The notes under the pieces were generated by a model. That model ran no database searches and was not told where the DNA came from. It worked only from the letters and a program-made list of their open reading frames with translations. A stretch of DNA of 64,000 bases from Colius striatus (lineage: Eukaryota; Chordata; Aves; Coliiformes; Coliidae): NCBI RefSeq assembly GCF_028858725.1, contig NC_084772.1, positions 22,911,094-22,975,093 on the forward strand, given 5' to 3'. Positions 48,330 through 59,150 of this stretch are shown one piece after another; the first letter of the stretch is position 1, and every line of letters starts with the position of its first letter. A program made the translations under genes and the position numbers.

Positions 48330-48805
48330 CACCCCCCTTCCCTCCCTGGGCCCCCCTGTGCTGCCCTCACACCCCTCGACCCCCCTCAGCTGCCCTCACC
48401 CCCCCCTCGATCCCCGGGGTCCCCTTCATCTGCCCTCAACCCCCTAATCCCTGGGGTCTCCCTCAGCTGCCCTCACGCCCCCCAATCCCCGAGGTCCCCT
48501 TCAGCTGCCCTCACCCCCCCCAGTCCCTGGGGACCCCTCAGCTGCCCTCACGCCTCCCCAATCCCCGGGGACCCCTCAGTTGCCCTGACTCCCCCCAATC
48601 CCCGAGGCCCCCCTCAGCTGCCCTCACACCCCCAATCTCCGGGGTCCCCTTCAGCAGCCCTCACGCCCCCCAATCCCCGGGGACCCCTCAGCTGCCCTCA
48701 CGCCCCCAATCCCCGGGGTCTCCCTGAGCTGCCCTCACGCCCCCAATCCCCGGGGAACCCCTCAGCTGCCCTCACGCCCCCCAGTCCCCGGGGTTCCCCT
48801 CAGCT
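48330..48805 (+). repeat. CTCAGCTGCCCTCACGCCCCC minisatellite
   Basis: CAGCTGCCCTCACGCCCCCA and ATCCCCGGGGTCCCC alternate with a unit of about 37-62 bases across 480 bases, ending at the CpG-rich promoter-like segment. Confidence 0.95.
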
Positions 48806-49080
48806 CACCTCCCGCTCCCGCCGGATCCTTCACGGCCGCGCTTCCAGGCATGCGCACTGCACCCCGGCACCGCCCCTCCGCCAATCAGAGCGAGAGTTTC
48901 ACCACGGAAGGCGGGCCCGGCGTCGTTACTAGGTGCCGCCTGCGATCCTCGCCCGCCCATTGGCTGCGCCGTGTCTGTCATCGCTTCCTCCCTTCTTATT
49001 GGCTGAAGGGCGGCGGCAGCGGGAAGTTCGATCTGAGGCTCAGCGCGTTGGCAGCCCTGCACTGGCCTCTCTGCAGGTTG
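48805..49080. promoter_or_regulatory. CpG-rich promoter with three CCAAT boxes
   Basis: The segment holds CCAATCAGAG (48892), CCATTGGCTG (48958) and TTATTGGCTG (48997), one forward and two reversed, in CpG-rich DNA without a TATA box. This is a classical housekeeping, often bidirectional, promoter. In human, LRRC14 and RECQL4 share a divergent promoter at this relative position, so it probably belonged to that pair. Neither first exon is identified. Confidence 0.6.
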
Positions 49081-49099
49081 GGGGGGGGGAAATAGTGGG

Positions 49100-52000
49100 G
49101 GCGTGGTCTGCTGAGGGGGAACTGGAGACTGGCGGGGTTCTGAGGGGAAAAGCGCGGGCTTGGCGGAGTCTGCAGTGGAAAAGTGGAGGTTCGGTGGGGT
49201 TTTGAGGGCGAAAGTGGGGTTTTGATGGGGTTCTGAGGGGAAAAGTGGAGTTTTGAGAGGAAAAGTGGGGGGTTTGTGAATTTCTGAGGAACAAGTGGGA
49301 ATTTGGAGGAGCTTGGAGGGGAAAAGTGGGGTTTTGGTGGAGTGTTGAGAAGAACAGTGGGTTTTACTGGAGTTTTGAGGGGAAAAGTGGGGGGTTTGGT
49401 GCAGTTTTGAGGGGGAAAGTGGGGGTTTGGTGGAGTGTTGAGAAGAAAAGTGGTTTTTTGGTGGGGTTCTGAGGGGAATAAAGGTTTTTGTAGAGCTTTA
49501 AGGAGAAAAGAGTGGGGTTGGTGGTCTGCTGAGGGGGAACAGTGGAGATTGGTGGGGTTCTGAGGGGAAAAGTGGGGATTTGGTGGAGTCTGGAGTGGAA
49601 AGGTGGAGATTCAGTGGGTTTTTGAGGGCAAAGTGGGTTTTTAATGGGGTTCTGAGGGGAAAAGTGGAGTTTTGGTGGAGTTTTGAGAGGAAAAGTGAGG
49701 GGTTTTGTGAATTTCTGAGGAACAAGTGGGAATTTGGAGGAGCTTGGAGGGGAAAAGTGGGGTTTGGTCGAGTGTTGAGGGGAAAAGTGGTTTTTTTGTG
49801 GGGTTCTGAGGGGAATAAAGGTTTTTGTAGAGCTTTAAGGAGAAAAGAGTGGGGTTGGTTGTCTGCTGAGGGGGAACAGTGGAGATTGGTGGGGTTCTGA
49901 GGGGAAAAGTGGGGGTTTGGTGGAGTGTTGAGGGGAAAAGTGGGGATTTTGTGGGGTTCTGAGGGGAATAAAGGTTTTTGTAGAGCTTTAAGGAGAAAAG
50001 AGTGGGGTTGGTTGTCTGCTGAGGGGGAAAAGTGGAGATTTGTGGGGTTCTGAGGGGAAAAGTGGGGGTTTGGTGGAGTCTGGAGTGGAAAGGTGAGGTT
50101 CAGTGGGTTTTCAGAGCGAAAGTGGGTTTTTGATGGGGTTCTGAGGGGAAAAGTGGGGTTTTGGTGGAGCGTTGAGGGGAAAAGTGGGGTTTTAGTGGAG
50201 TTTGGAGTGAAAAAGTGGCGATTTGGTGAATTTTTGAGGATAAAAGGTTTTTGGTGTGGTTCTGAGGGGAAAAATGGGTTTTGGTGGAGTTTTAAGAAGA
50301 AAAGAGTGGGGTTGGTTGTCTGGTGAGGGGGAACAGTGGAGATTGGTGGGGTTCTGAGGGGAAAAGTGCGGGCTTGGTGGAGTCTGGAGTGGAAAAGTGG
50401 AGGTTCGGTGGGGTTTTGAGGGCAAAAGTGGGTTTTTGATGGGATTCTGAGGGGAAAAGTGGAGTTTTGGTGGAGTTTTGAGAGGAAAAGTTGGGGGTTT
50501 GTGAATTTCTGAGGAACAAGTGGGAATTTGGAGGAGCTTGGAGGAGAAAAGTGGGGGTTTGGTGGAGTTTTGAGGGGAAAAGTGGGGATTTTGTGGAGTG
50601 TTGAGAAGAAAAGGGGTTTTAGTGGAGTTCTGAGTGAAAAAGTGGCGATTTGGAGGATTTTTGAGGGTAAAAGTAAGTTTTTGGTGTGGTTCTGAGAGGA
50701 AAAATGGGTTTTGGCAGAGTTTTGAGGGCAACAGTGGGTTTTACTGGAGTTTTCAAATGAAAAGAGGGGATTTGGTGGAGTTTTGAGGGGAAAAGTGTTT
50801 TTTTTTGTGGGGTTCTGAGGGGAATAAAGGTTTTTGTAGAGTTTTAAGGAGAAAAGAGTGGGGTTGGTTGTCTGCTGACGGAGAAAAGTGGAGATTGGTG
50901 GGGTTCGGAGGGGAAAAGTGGGGGTTTGGTGGAGTCTGGAGTGGAAAGGTGGAGGTTCAGTGGGGTTTTGAGGGCGAAAGTGGGTTTTTGATGGGGTTCT
51001 GAGGGGAAAAGTGGAGTTTTGGTGGAGTTTTCAGATGAAAAGTGGGTTTTTTTGTGGAGTGTTGAGAAGAACAGTGGGTTTTACTGGAGTTTGGAGTGAA
51101 AAAGTGGGGGTTTTGTGGAGTGTTGAGAAGAAAAGGGATTTTAGTGGAGTTTGGAGTGAAAAAGTGGGGATTTGATGAATTTTTGAGAGTAAAAGTAGGT
51201 TTTTGGTGTGGGTCTGAGGTGAAAATGAGTTTTTGTGGGGTTTTAAGGGGAAAAGTAAGGTTCTGGTGGAGTGTTGAGGGCAAAAGTGGGGTTTTGGTGA
51301 GATTCTGAGAGGAAAGAATTGGGTTTTGATGGTGTTGTGGGGAGAAAGTGGGATTGTGGTGTAGTCTTGAGAGGAAAACTGGGTTTTGGCAGAGTTTTGA
51401 GGGCAAAAGTGGGGGATTTGTGGACTTCTGAGGAACAAGTGGGAATTAGGAGGAGCTTTGAGGGGGAAAGTGAAGTTTTGGTGGAGTGTTGAGGGAAATA
51501 GTGGGGTTTTGGTGGAGCTTGGAGTGAAAATTGGAGGTTCAATGGGTTTTTGAGGGCGAAAGTGGATTTTTGATGGGATTCTGAGGGGGAAAATGGATTT
51601 TTTTGTGGAGTTTTAAGTGGAAAAGTGGAGGTTTGAGAAGAAAAGTGGGGATTTGGTGGACTTAAGAGGAACAAGTGGGATTTTGGAGGAGCTTTGAGGG
51701 GAAAAGTGGAGTTTTGGTGGGGTTTTTAGATTAAAAGTGTGGGTTTGGTGTATTTTTAAGGGCAAATGTGGGATTTTGTGGACTTTGAGTGGTAAAGTGT
51801 GGGTTTGGTGGATATTTGGGGCAAAAGCGGGGTGTCTTGTGGTTCTGAGGGAAAAAAGAGAGGGTTTGGTGGTCCACTGAAAGGAAAATGAGTTTTTGTG
51901 GAGTTTTAAGGGGAAAAGTGGGGTTTTGGTGGGGTTTTAAGATGAAAAATGCAGTTTTGGTGGAGTTTTCAGATGAAAAGTGGAGTTTTGGTGGAGTGTT

Positions 52001-52640
52001 GAGGGGAAAAGTGTGGTTTTAGTGGACCTTGGAGTGAAAAAGTGGAGATTTGGTGGATTTTTGAGGGCAAAAGTGGGTTTTTTGTGGGATTCTGAGGAGA
52101 AAAAGGGTTTTTTGTAGAGTTTTAAGGAGAAAAGAGGGGCGTTGGACTTCTGCTGAGTTGGAAAAGATGCAGATTGGTGGGGTTCTGAGGCACCAGTGGG
52201 ATTTTGGGGGAGCTTTGAGGGGAAAAGTGGAGTTTTGTTGGTGTTTTCAGATGACAAGTGTGGTTTTAGTGGAGTTTGGAGTGAAAAAGTGGGGGGTTGG
52301 TGGATATTTGAGGGCAAAAGTGGGTTTTTGATGGGGTTCTGAGGGGAAGATGGGTTTTTGTGGAGTGTTGAAGGGAAAAGTGGTGCTTTGGTGGGGTTCT
52401 GACAAAAAAGTTGGGCTTTGGTGTAGTTTTGAGGGGAAAAGTGAGCTTTTTGTGAGTTTTGAAGGGAAATGTTGGGGTTTGGTGGAGTTTTAAGGGGGAA
52501 AAAGTGGGATTTTGGTGGAGTTCTGAGGGGAAAATTGGGGAGGTGATTTGAGGGAAAAAAAAGTAGTGTTTTTGTGGTGGTGTTTGGACAAAAAGATAGA
52601 ATATTGGGGTTTTGGTGGTGAAATCTCTACCAGGAGGCTG
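49100..52640 (+). repeat. 3.5-kb minisatellite, GGTTTTGGTGGAGTTTTGAGGGGAAAAGTGG type
   Basis: GGGGAAAAGTGGGG, TTTGGTGGAGT, TTTTGATGGGGTTCTGAG and CTGAGGAACAAGTGGG recur throughout with a basic unit of about 30 bases. Longer blocks of roughly 350-450 bases also recur (for example GGAGAAAAGAGTGGGGTTGG at 49500, 49849, 49990, 50298 and 50848). No coding exon is visible. Confidence 0.95.
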
Positions 52641-52942
52641 CAGTGAGCTGGAGGTCGGTCTCTGCTCCCAGCTAGTGAGTGACGGGCCAAGAGGAAAGGG
52701 GCTCAGGGTGCCCCAGGGGAGGTTGAGGCGGGAGCTGAGGCAGAACTGTTTCCCTGAGAGGGGTGCCAGCCCCTGTGCCAGGCTGCCTGGGAGCTGGGGG
52801 AGTGCCCAGCCCTGGAGGGACCCCGAAGCCCTGGAGCTGAGGTGCTGAGGGCTGTGGGTCAGTGGTAGCCGTGGCAGGGTGAGGGCTCAGGGCTGGGCTC
52901 CAGCAGCTCAAAGGGCTTTTCTAACCCAAATGATTCTGTGGT
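52640..52942 (+). repeat. CR1 LINE 3' end, plus orientation
   Basis: CAGAACTGTTTCCCTGAGAG, CCAGGCTGCCTGGGAGCTGG and AAAGGGCTTTTCTAACCC to AAATGATTCTGTGG give the CR1 3' region through the terminus. It is 13 bases from the fucolectin exon. Confidence 0.9.
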
Positions 52943-52955
52943 TTGCTCCCTGCAG

Positions 52956-53109
52956 CTGTGGCATCATCACAGATGCCAGTCCTGGGTCGCTCAGCACCAT
53001 CTGCTGCCACGGCCTCCGCGGCCGCTACATCACCGTCACCATCCCGGGCCGGGAGGAGCAGTTCACTCTCTGTGAGGTCGAGGTCTACACTGTCCACCCC
53101 GAGCCATGA
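52956..53109 (+). CDS. Fucolectin-like (F-type lectin) terminal exon
   Basis: An acceptor (GCTCCCTGCAG, ending 52955) leads into an open frame of 50 codons ending in TGA. It reads CGIITDASPGSLSTICC, then HGLRGRYITVTIPGR, then LCEVEVYTV. CG-x-I-x-D, C-x-G-(M/L)-R-G-R-Y-(V/I)-T-V and the final LCEVEVY are hallmarks of the C-terminal half of the F-type lectin (fucolectin/pentraxin-fusion) domain, where cysteines pair in disulfides and a basic pocket binds L-fucose. The preceding exon with the signal peptide and fucose-binding histidine is not visible in the minisatellite to the left. Such proteins occur in fish, amphibians and some sauropsids as secreted innate-immunity lectins. It is unclear whether this is a working gene. 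Confidence 0.8.
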
Positions 53110-53208
53110 GGGGCTTTTAAGGGGGACAAGGTGAGGAGTTTCCCCCCTGGCACCAGGACCCTCTGACATCAGATGCCCCTGGAGGCTCCCTGTCGTCAGA
53201 ACCACCCT

Positions 53209-53214
53209 AATAAA
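53209..53214 (+). terminator. Poly(A) signal after the fucolectin exon
   Basis: AATAAA 100 bases past the lectin stop codon, with a compact 3' UTR, supports the view that the exon is a genuine 3' end. Confidence 0.65.
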
Positions 53215-53460
53215 CATCCCCACGGGGCCCCTTTGTGCATCACCATCCCCATCCCATAGGCTCCAGAGGACCATGGCATCACCATCCGCACCCCGTGGGC
53301 TCCACAGGACCATGGCATCACCATCCCCACCCCACAGGCTCCAGAGGACCATGGCATCACCATCCCAACCCCACGGGACCTCCAGCCTCTTTCCATCACC
53401 ACCCTTGAGGCCCATGGGGTTCCACCATCCTCATCCCCACTCTGTGGCTCCCCAGGACCT
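53215..53460 (+). repeat. 48-bp minisatellite, GACCATGGCATCACCATCCC
   Basis: GGCTCCAGAGGACCATGGCA and TCACCATCCCCACCCC recur about four times at 48-51 base spacing in the region where GPT 3' exons would be expected. Confidence 0.9.
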
Positions 53461-53845
53461 GTGGTGGCCACCTCGGGGTGGGGGTGGCCGTGGGAGGTCA
53501 CTCACTCGCCCGTGAAGCCTTTGGAGATGGAGTGGAAGGAGGCGAGTTCCACCGAGTCCAGGTAGGGCGGCCCCATCTCTGTCAGCACCTTCCTGAAGGA
53601 GTGGAAGGCCGAACCCTCAGCATACACGTTGTCCTGGTACACCTGGAGGAGGGGGGAAACTGGTGGGGTTACCTAGATGTTGGGGTCCACCTCACATACC
53701 CCCCGAGTCTGAGGGTCCCACTCACCTCGTCAGCCATGAGGAAGAGCCTCTCCTCTAAGGCGAATTTGATGACGGCCTCAATGCACTGACGGCTCTGGAC
53801 CTGCCCTGGGAGGGGGGAGAAGGGGGGAGGTTGGCATAGCGGAGT

Positions 53846-54240
53846 GGGGGGGTCCAGTCCCACTCCCACCATGGGTTTGGGGGGCCCAGTCCTGCTCCTG
53901 ATGGGTTTTGGGGGGCTCAATCCCTTTTCCTGATAGGTTTGGGGGCCCAGTCTTGCTCCCTATGGGTTTGGGGTATGGGCTCAGCCCCACTCCTGATGGG
54001 TTTTAGGGGGCTCAGTCTAGTTTCCCATGGGTATGGGGGGGCTTAGACCCCCTCTCCTGATAGGTTTGGGGGACCCAAACTGCCTCCCTATAGATTTGGG
54101 AGGAGAGTCATCCCCACTCCTGATGGGTTTGGGGGGGCTTAGCCCCTGCTCCTGATGGGTTTTGGGGCCTTCACCCCACTCCTGATGGATTTGAGGGGAC
54201 TCAGTCCCACTTCCTATGGCTTTTGGAGGGTCTCAACCCA
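53846..54240 (+). repeat. GGGTTTGGGGGGCTCAGTCCCACTCCTGAT minisatellite
   Basis: Degenerate units of about 45-50 bases in the GPT intron, mixing CCCACTCCTGATGGGTTT and GGGGGGCTCAG. It precedes the large satellite. Confidence 0.9.
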
Positions 54241-56631
54241 GTTCTTGGGTATGTTTTGGAGGTCTTAGTAGGACCAGTAAAGCACTGGGGGTCTCAGAAT
54301 GGGACTGGGAGGGCACTGGGAGCTCACAGCCCTGGTACCAGAAGGGTACTGGGGGCTCCCAGTCCAGCCCTATGTCTCAGTCGTGGGGTCTCAAACTTCA
54401 AACTTGAGGTCCTATCCCATCCCAGCCCTGGGGTCCCATCCCATCTCACCCCTGGAGATTCATCTCACCCCTGGGGTCACATCCCATCCCACCCCTGGGA
54501 TCCCATCCCACCCTTTGGGTCCCATCCCACCCCTGGGGTCCCATCCCATCCCAGCCCTGGGGACTCATCCCACCCCTGGGGACTCATCCCACCCCTGGGG
54601 TCCCATCCCATTCCATCCCATCTCATCCCACCCCTTGGGTCCCATCCCATCCCACCCCTGGGGTCCCATCCCATCCCACCCCTGGGGACTCATCCCACCC
54701 TTGGCGTCCCATCCCGTCCCAACCCTGGGGTCCCATCCAGTCCCATCCCATCCCACCCCACCCCTGGGGTCCCAGCCCATCCCTAGGGACTCATCCCACC
54801 CCTGGGGTCCCATCCCATCCCACCCCTGGGTTCCCATCCAGTCCCATCCCAACGCTGGGGTCCCATCCCACCCCTTAAGTCCCACCCCTGGGGTCCCATC
54901 CCAACCTCAGGGTCCCATCCCACCCCTGGGGTCCCACCCCTGCGGTCGCATCCCACCCCTGGGGTCCCATCCCAGTGTCATCCCACTCTGGAGTCCCATC
55001 CCAGTCCTATCCCATCCCACCCCTGAGGTCCCAGCCCTGGGGTCCCATCCCATCCCAGCCCTAGGGTCCCATCCCATGCCACCCCTGGGGACTCATCCCA
55101 CCCCTGGGGTCCCATTCCATCCCATCCCATCCCACCCTGGGTTACCATCCCATCCCAACCCTGGGGTCCAATCCAGTCCCATCCCATCCCAACCCTGGGG
55201 TACTATCCCAACCCTGGGGTCCCATCCCACCCCTGGGGCCCCATGCCATCCCGCCCCTGGGGTCCCATGCCATCCCAACCTCAGGGTCCCATCCCACCCC
55301 TAGGGTCCCACCCCTACGATCGCATCCCACCCCTGGGGTCCCATCCCAGTGTCATCTCACCCCTGGAGTCCCACCCCAGTCCTATACCATCCCAACCCTA
55401 AGATCCAACCCCTGTGGTCCCATCCCATCCCAGCCCTTTTGATCTCATCCAGTCCCATTCCATCCCATGCCATCCCACCCCTGGGGTCCCATCCCATCCC
55501 ATCCCACCCCTGGGGTCTGATCCCACCCCACTCCTGGATACTCATCCCACCCCTGGGTTCCCATCCCATCCCACCCCTGGGTTCCCATCCAATCCCAACC
55601 CTGGGATCCCATCCCAACCCTGGGGTCCCATCCCACCCCTGGGGTCCCATCCTATCTCACCCCTGGGGACTCATCCCACCCCTGGGGTCCAATCCAGTCC
55701 CATCCCATCCCACCCCTGGGATCCCATCCCACCCCTGGGGACCCATCCCACCCCTAGGGTCACATCCCATCCCATCCCTGGGGTCCCATCCCCACCCTGG
55801 GGTCCCATCCAGTCCCATCCCACCCCTTGGGTCCCATCCCATCCCAACCCATTCCATCCCACCCCTGGGGTCCCATCCTATCTCACCCCTGGTGACTCAT
55901 CCCACCCCTGGGGTCCAATCCCATCCCACCCCTGGGATCCCATCCAGTCCCATCCCATCCCACCCCTTGGGTCCCATCCCACCCCTGGGGTCCCATCCCA
56001 TCCCACCCCTGAAGTCCCATCCCTGGGGTCCCACCCAAACCTCAGTGTCCCATCCCACCCCTGGGGTCCCATCCCAGTCTCATCCCAACCCTGGAGTCCC
56101 ATCCCACTCCTATCCCGTCCCACCCCTGGGGTCCCATCCCATCTCACCCCTGGGGTCCCATCCAGTCCCATCCCACCCAACCCCTGGGGTCCCATCCAGT
56201 CCCATCCCACCCCTGGGGTCCCATCCAGTCCCATCCCACCCCTGGGGTCCCATCCCGTCCCACCCCTGGGGTCCCATCCAGTCCCATCCCTGGGGTCCCA
56301 TCCAGTCCCATCCCGTACCCTGGGGTCCCATCCCATCCCACCCCTGAAGTCCCATCCCTGGGGTCCCGTCCCTGGGGTCCCATCCCAGTCCTATCCCATC
56401 CCACCCCTGAGGTCCCACCCCTGGGGTCCCATCCCATTCCATCCCATCCCACCCCTGGGGTCCCATCCCACCCCTGGGGTTCCATCCCATCCCACCCCTG
56501 GGGTCCCATCCAGTCCCATCCCAATCCTGGGGTCCCATGCCACCCCTGAACTCCCATCCTTGGGGTCCCATCCAAACCTCAGGGTCCCATCCCACCCCTG
56601 GGGTCCCACCCCTGGGGTCGCATCCCATCCC

Positions 56632-56828
56632 TGGATGGGACCCCAGGGGTGGGATGGGACTGGATGGGACCCCAGGTTTGGGATGGGATGGGACTGGATG
56701 GGACCCCAGGGGTGGGATGGGAGTGGATGGGACCCCAGGGGTGGGATGAGTCTCCAGGGGTGGGATGGGATGGGACCCCAGGGGTGGGATGGGACCCCAG
56801 GGGTGGGATGGGACTCGATGGGACCCAT
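56632..56828 (-). repeat. Inverted island 1 inside the GPT-intron satellite
   Basis: After CGCATCCCATCCC the same unit continues in the opposite orientation (TGGATGGGACCCCAGGGGTG) for about 197 bases and then reverts. The junction can form a hairpin with the flanking sequence. Confidence 0.95.
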
Positions 56829-58896
56829 CCCAGTCCTGAGGTCCCACCCTTGGCGTCTCATCCCGTCCCAACCCTGGGGTCCAATCCCATCCCATCCCAC
56901 CCCTGGGCTCCCAACCCAGCCCACCCCTGGAGTCCCATCCAGTCCCATCCCACCCCTGGGGTCCCATCCCACCCCTGAAGTCCCACCCCTGGGGTCCCAT
57001 CCCAGTGTAATCCCACCCCTGGAGTCCCATCCCAGTCCTATCCCATCCCACCCCTGAGGTCCCACCCCTGGGGTCCCATCCCATCCCAGCCCTGGGTTCC
57101 CATCCAGTCCCATCCCACCGCTGGGGTCCCATCTCATCCCACCCCTTGGGTCCCATCCCACCCCTTGGGTCCCATCACACCCCTGCGGACTCATCCCATT
57201 CCACCCCTGGGGTCCCATCCCATCCTACCCCTGGGGACTCATCCCACCCCTGGGGTCCCATCCCATCCCACCCCTGGGGTCCCACCCCTGGGGTCCCATC
57301 CCTGGGGTCCCATCCCAACCTCAGGGTCCCATCCCACCCCTGGGGTCCCATCCCAGTCCTATCCCATCCCACCCCTGAGGTCCCACCCCTGGCGTCCCAT
57401 CCCACCCCTGGGGTCCCATCCAGTCCCAACCCTGTGGTCCCATCCAGTTCCATCCCATCCCATCCCATCCCAACCCTGGGGTCCCATCCCACCCCTGGGG
57501 TCCCATCCAGTCCCATCCCACCCCTGGGGTCCCATCCCATCCCACCCCTGGGGTCACATCCCACCCCTGGGGACTCATCCCACCCCTTAGTTCCCATCCC
57601 ATCCCATCCCCTCCCATCCCATCCCATCCCATCCCATCCCATCCCATCCCATCCCATCCCATCCCATCCCACCCCTTCAGTCCCATCCCTGGGTTCCCAT
57701 CCCAACCTCAGGGTCCCATCCCACCCCTAGGGTCCCACCCCTACGATCGCATCCCACCCCTGGGGTCCCATCCCAGTGTCATCTCACCCCTGGAGTCCCA
57801 CCCCAGTCCTATACCATCCCACCCCTAAGGTCCAACCCCTGTGGTCCCATCTCATCCCAGCCCTGGGATCTCATCCAGTCCCATTCCATCCCATCCCATC
57901 CCACCCCTGGGGTCCCATCCCATCCCATCCCATCCCACCCCTGGGGTCCCATCCCATCCCACCCCTGGGGTCCCATCCCATCCCACCCCTGGGGTCCCAT
58001 TCCACCCCTGGGGTCCCATCCTATCTCACCCCTGGGGACTCATCCCACCCCTGGGGTCCAATCCAGTCCCATCCCATCCCACCCCTGGAGTCCCATCCCA
58101 CCCCTGGAGTCCCATCCCACCCCTGGGATCCCATCCCACCCCTGGGGACCCATCCCACCCCTGGGGACCCATCCCATCCCACCCCTGGGATCCCATCCCA
58201 TCCCACCCCTGGGGTCCCATCCCATCCCATCCCATCCCTGGGGTCCCATCCCTACCCTGGGGTCCCATCCAGTCCCATCCCACCCCTGCGGTCCCATCCC
58301 ATCCCACCCCTGGGGTCCCATCCCATCCCAACCCATCCCATCCCACCCCTGGGGTCCCATCTCATCCCAACCCTGGGATCCCATCCAGTCCCATCCCATC
58401 CCACCCCTGGGGTCCCATCCCTGGGGTCCCATCCCAGTCCTATCCCATCCCACCCCTGAGGTCCCACCCCAAGGTCCTATCCCATCCCAACCCTGGGGTC
58501 CCATCCAGTCCCATCCCACCCCTGGGGTCCCATCCCACCCCTGGGGTCGCATCCCATCCCACCCCTGGGGACCCATCCCACCCCTGGGGACCCATCCCAC
58601 CCCTGGAGACTCATCCCATCCCTGGGGTCCCATCCCATCCCACCCCTTGGGTCCCAACCAGTCCCATCCCATCCCAAACGTGGGGTCTCATCCCATCCCA
58701 CCCCTGGGGTCCCATCCCATTCCATCCCATCCCACCCCCGGGGTTCCATCCCATCCCACCCCTGGGGTCCCATCCAGTCCCATACCAATCCTGGGGTCCC
58801 ATCCCACCCCTGAACTCCCATCCTTGGGGTCCCATCCAAACCTCAGGGTCCCATCCCACCCCTGGGGTCCCACCCCTGGGGTCGCATCCCATCCCT

Positions 58897-59150
58897 GGAT
58901 GGGACCCCAGGGGTGGGATGGGACCCCAGGGGTGGGATGGGACTGGATGGGACCCCAGGAGTGGCATGGGACCCCAGGTTTGGGATGGGATGGGACTGGA
59001 TGGGACCCCAGGGGTGGGATGGGACTGGATGGGACCCCAGGGGTGGGATGAGTCTCCAGGGGTGGGATGGGATGGGACCCCAGGGGTGGGATGGGACCTC
59101 AGGGGTGGGATGGGACCCCAGGGGTGGGATGGGACTCGATGGGACCCATC
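58897..59150 (-). repeat. Inverted island 2 inside the GPT-intron satellite
   Basis: The same junction and the same inverted orientation as island 1 recur 2265 bases later, with about 254 bases inverted. The identical flanks show that one inversion was copied together with the higher-order unit. Confidence 0.95.
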
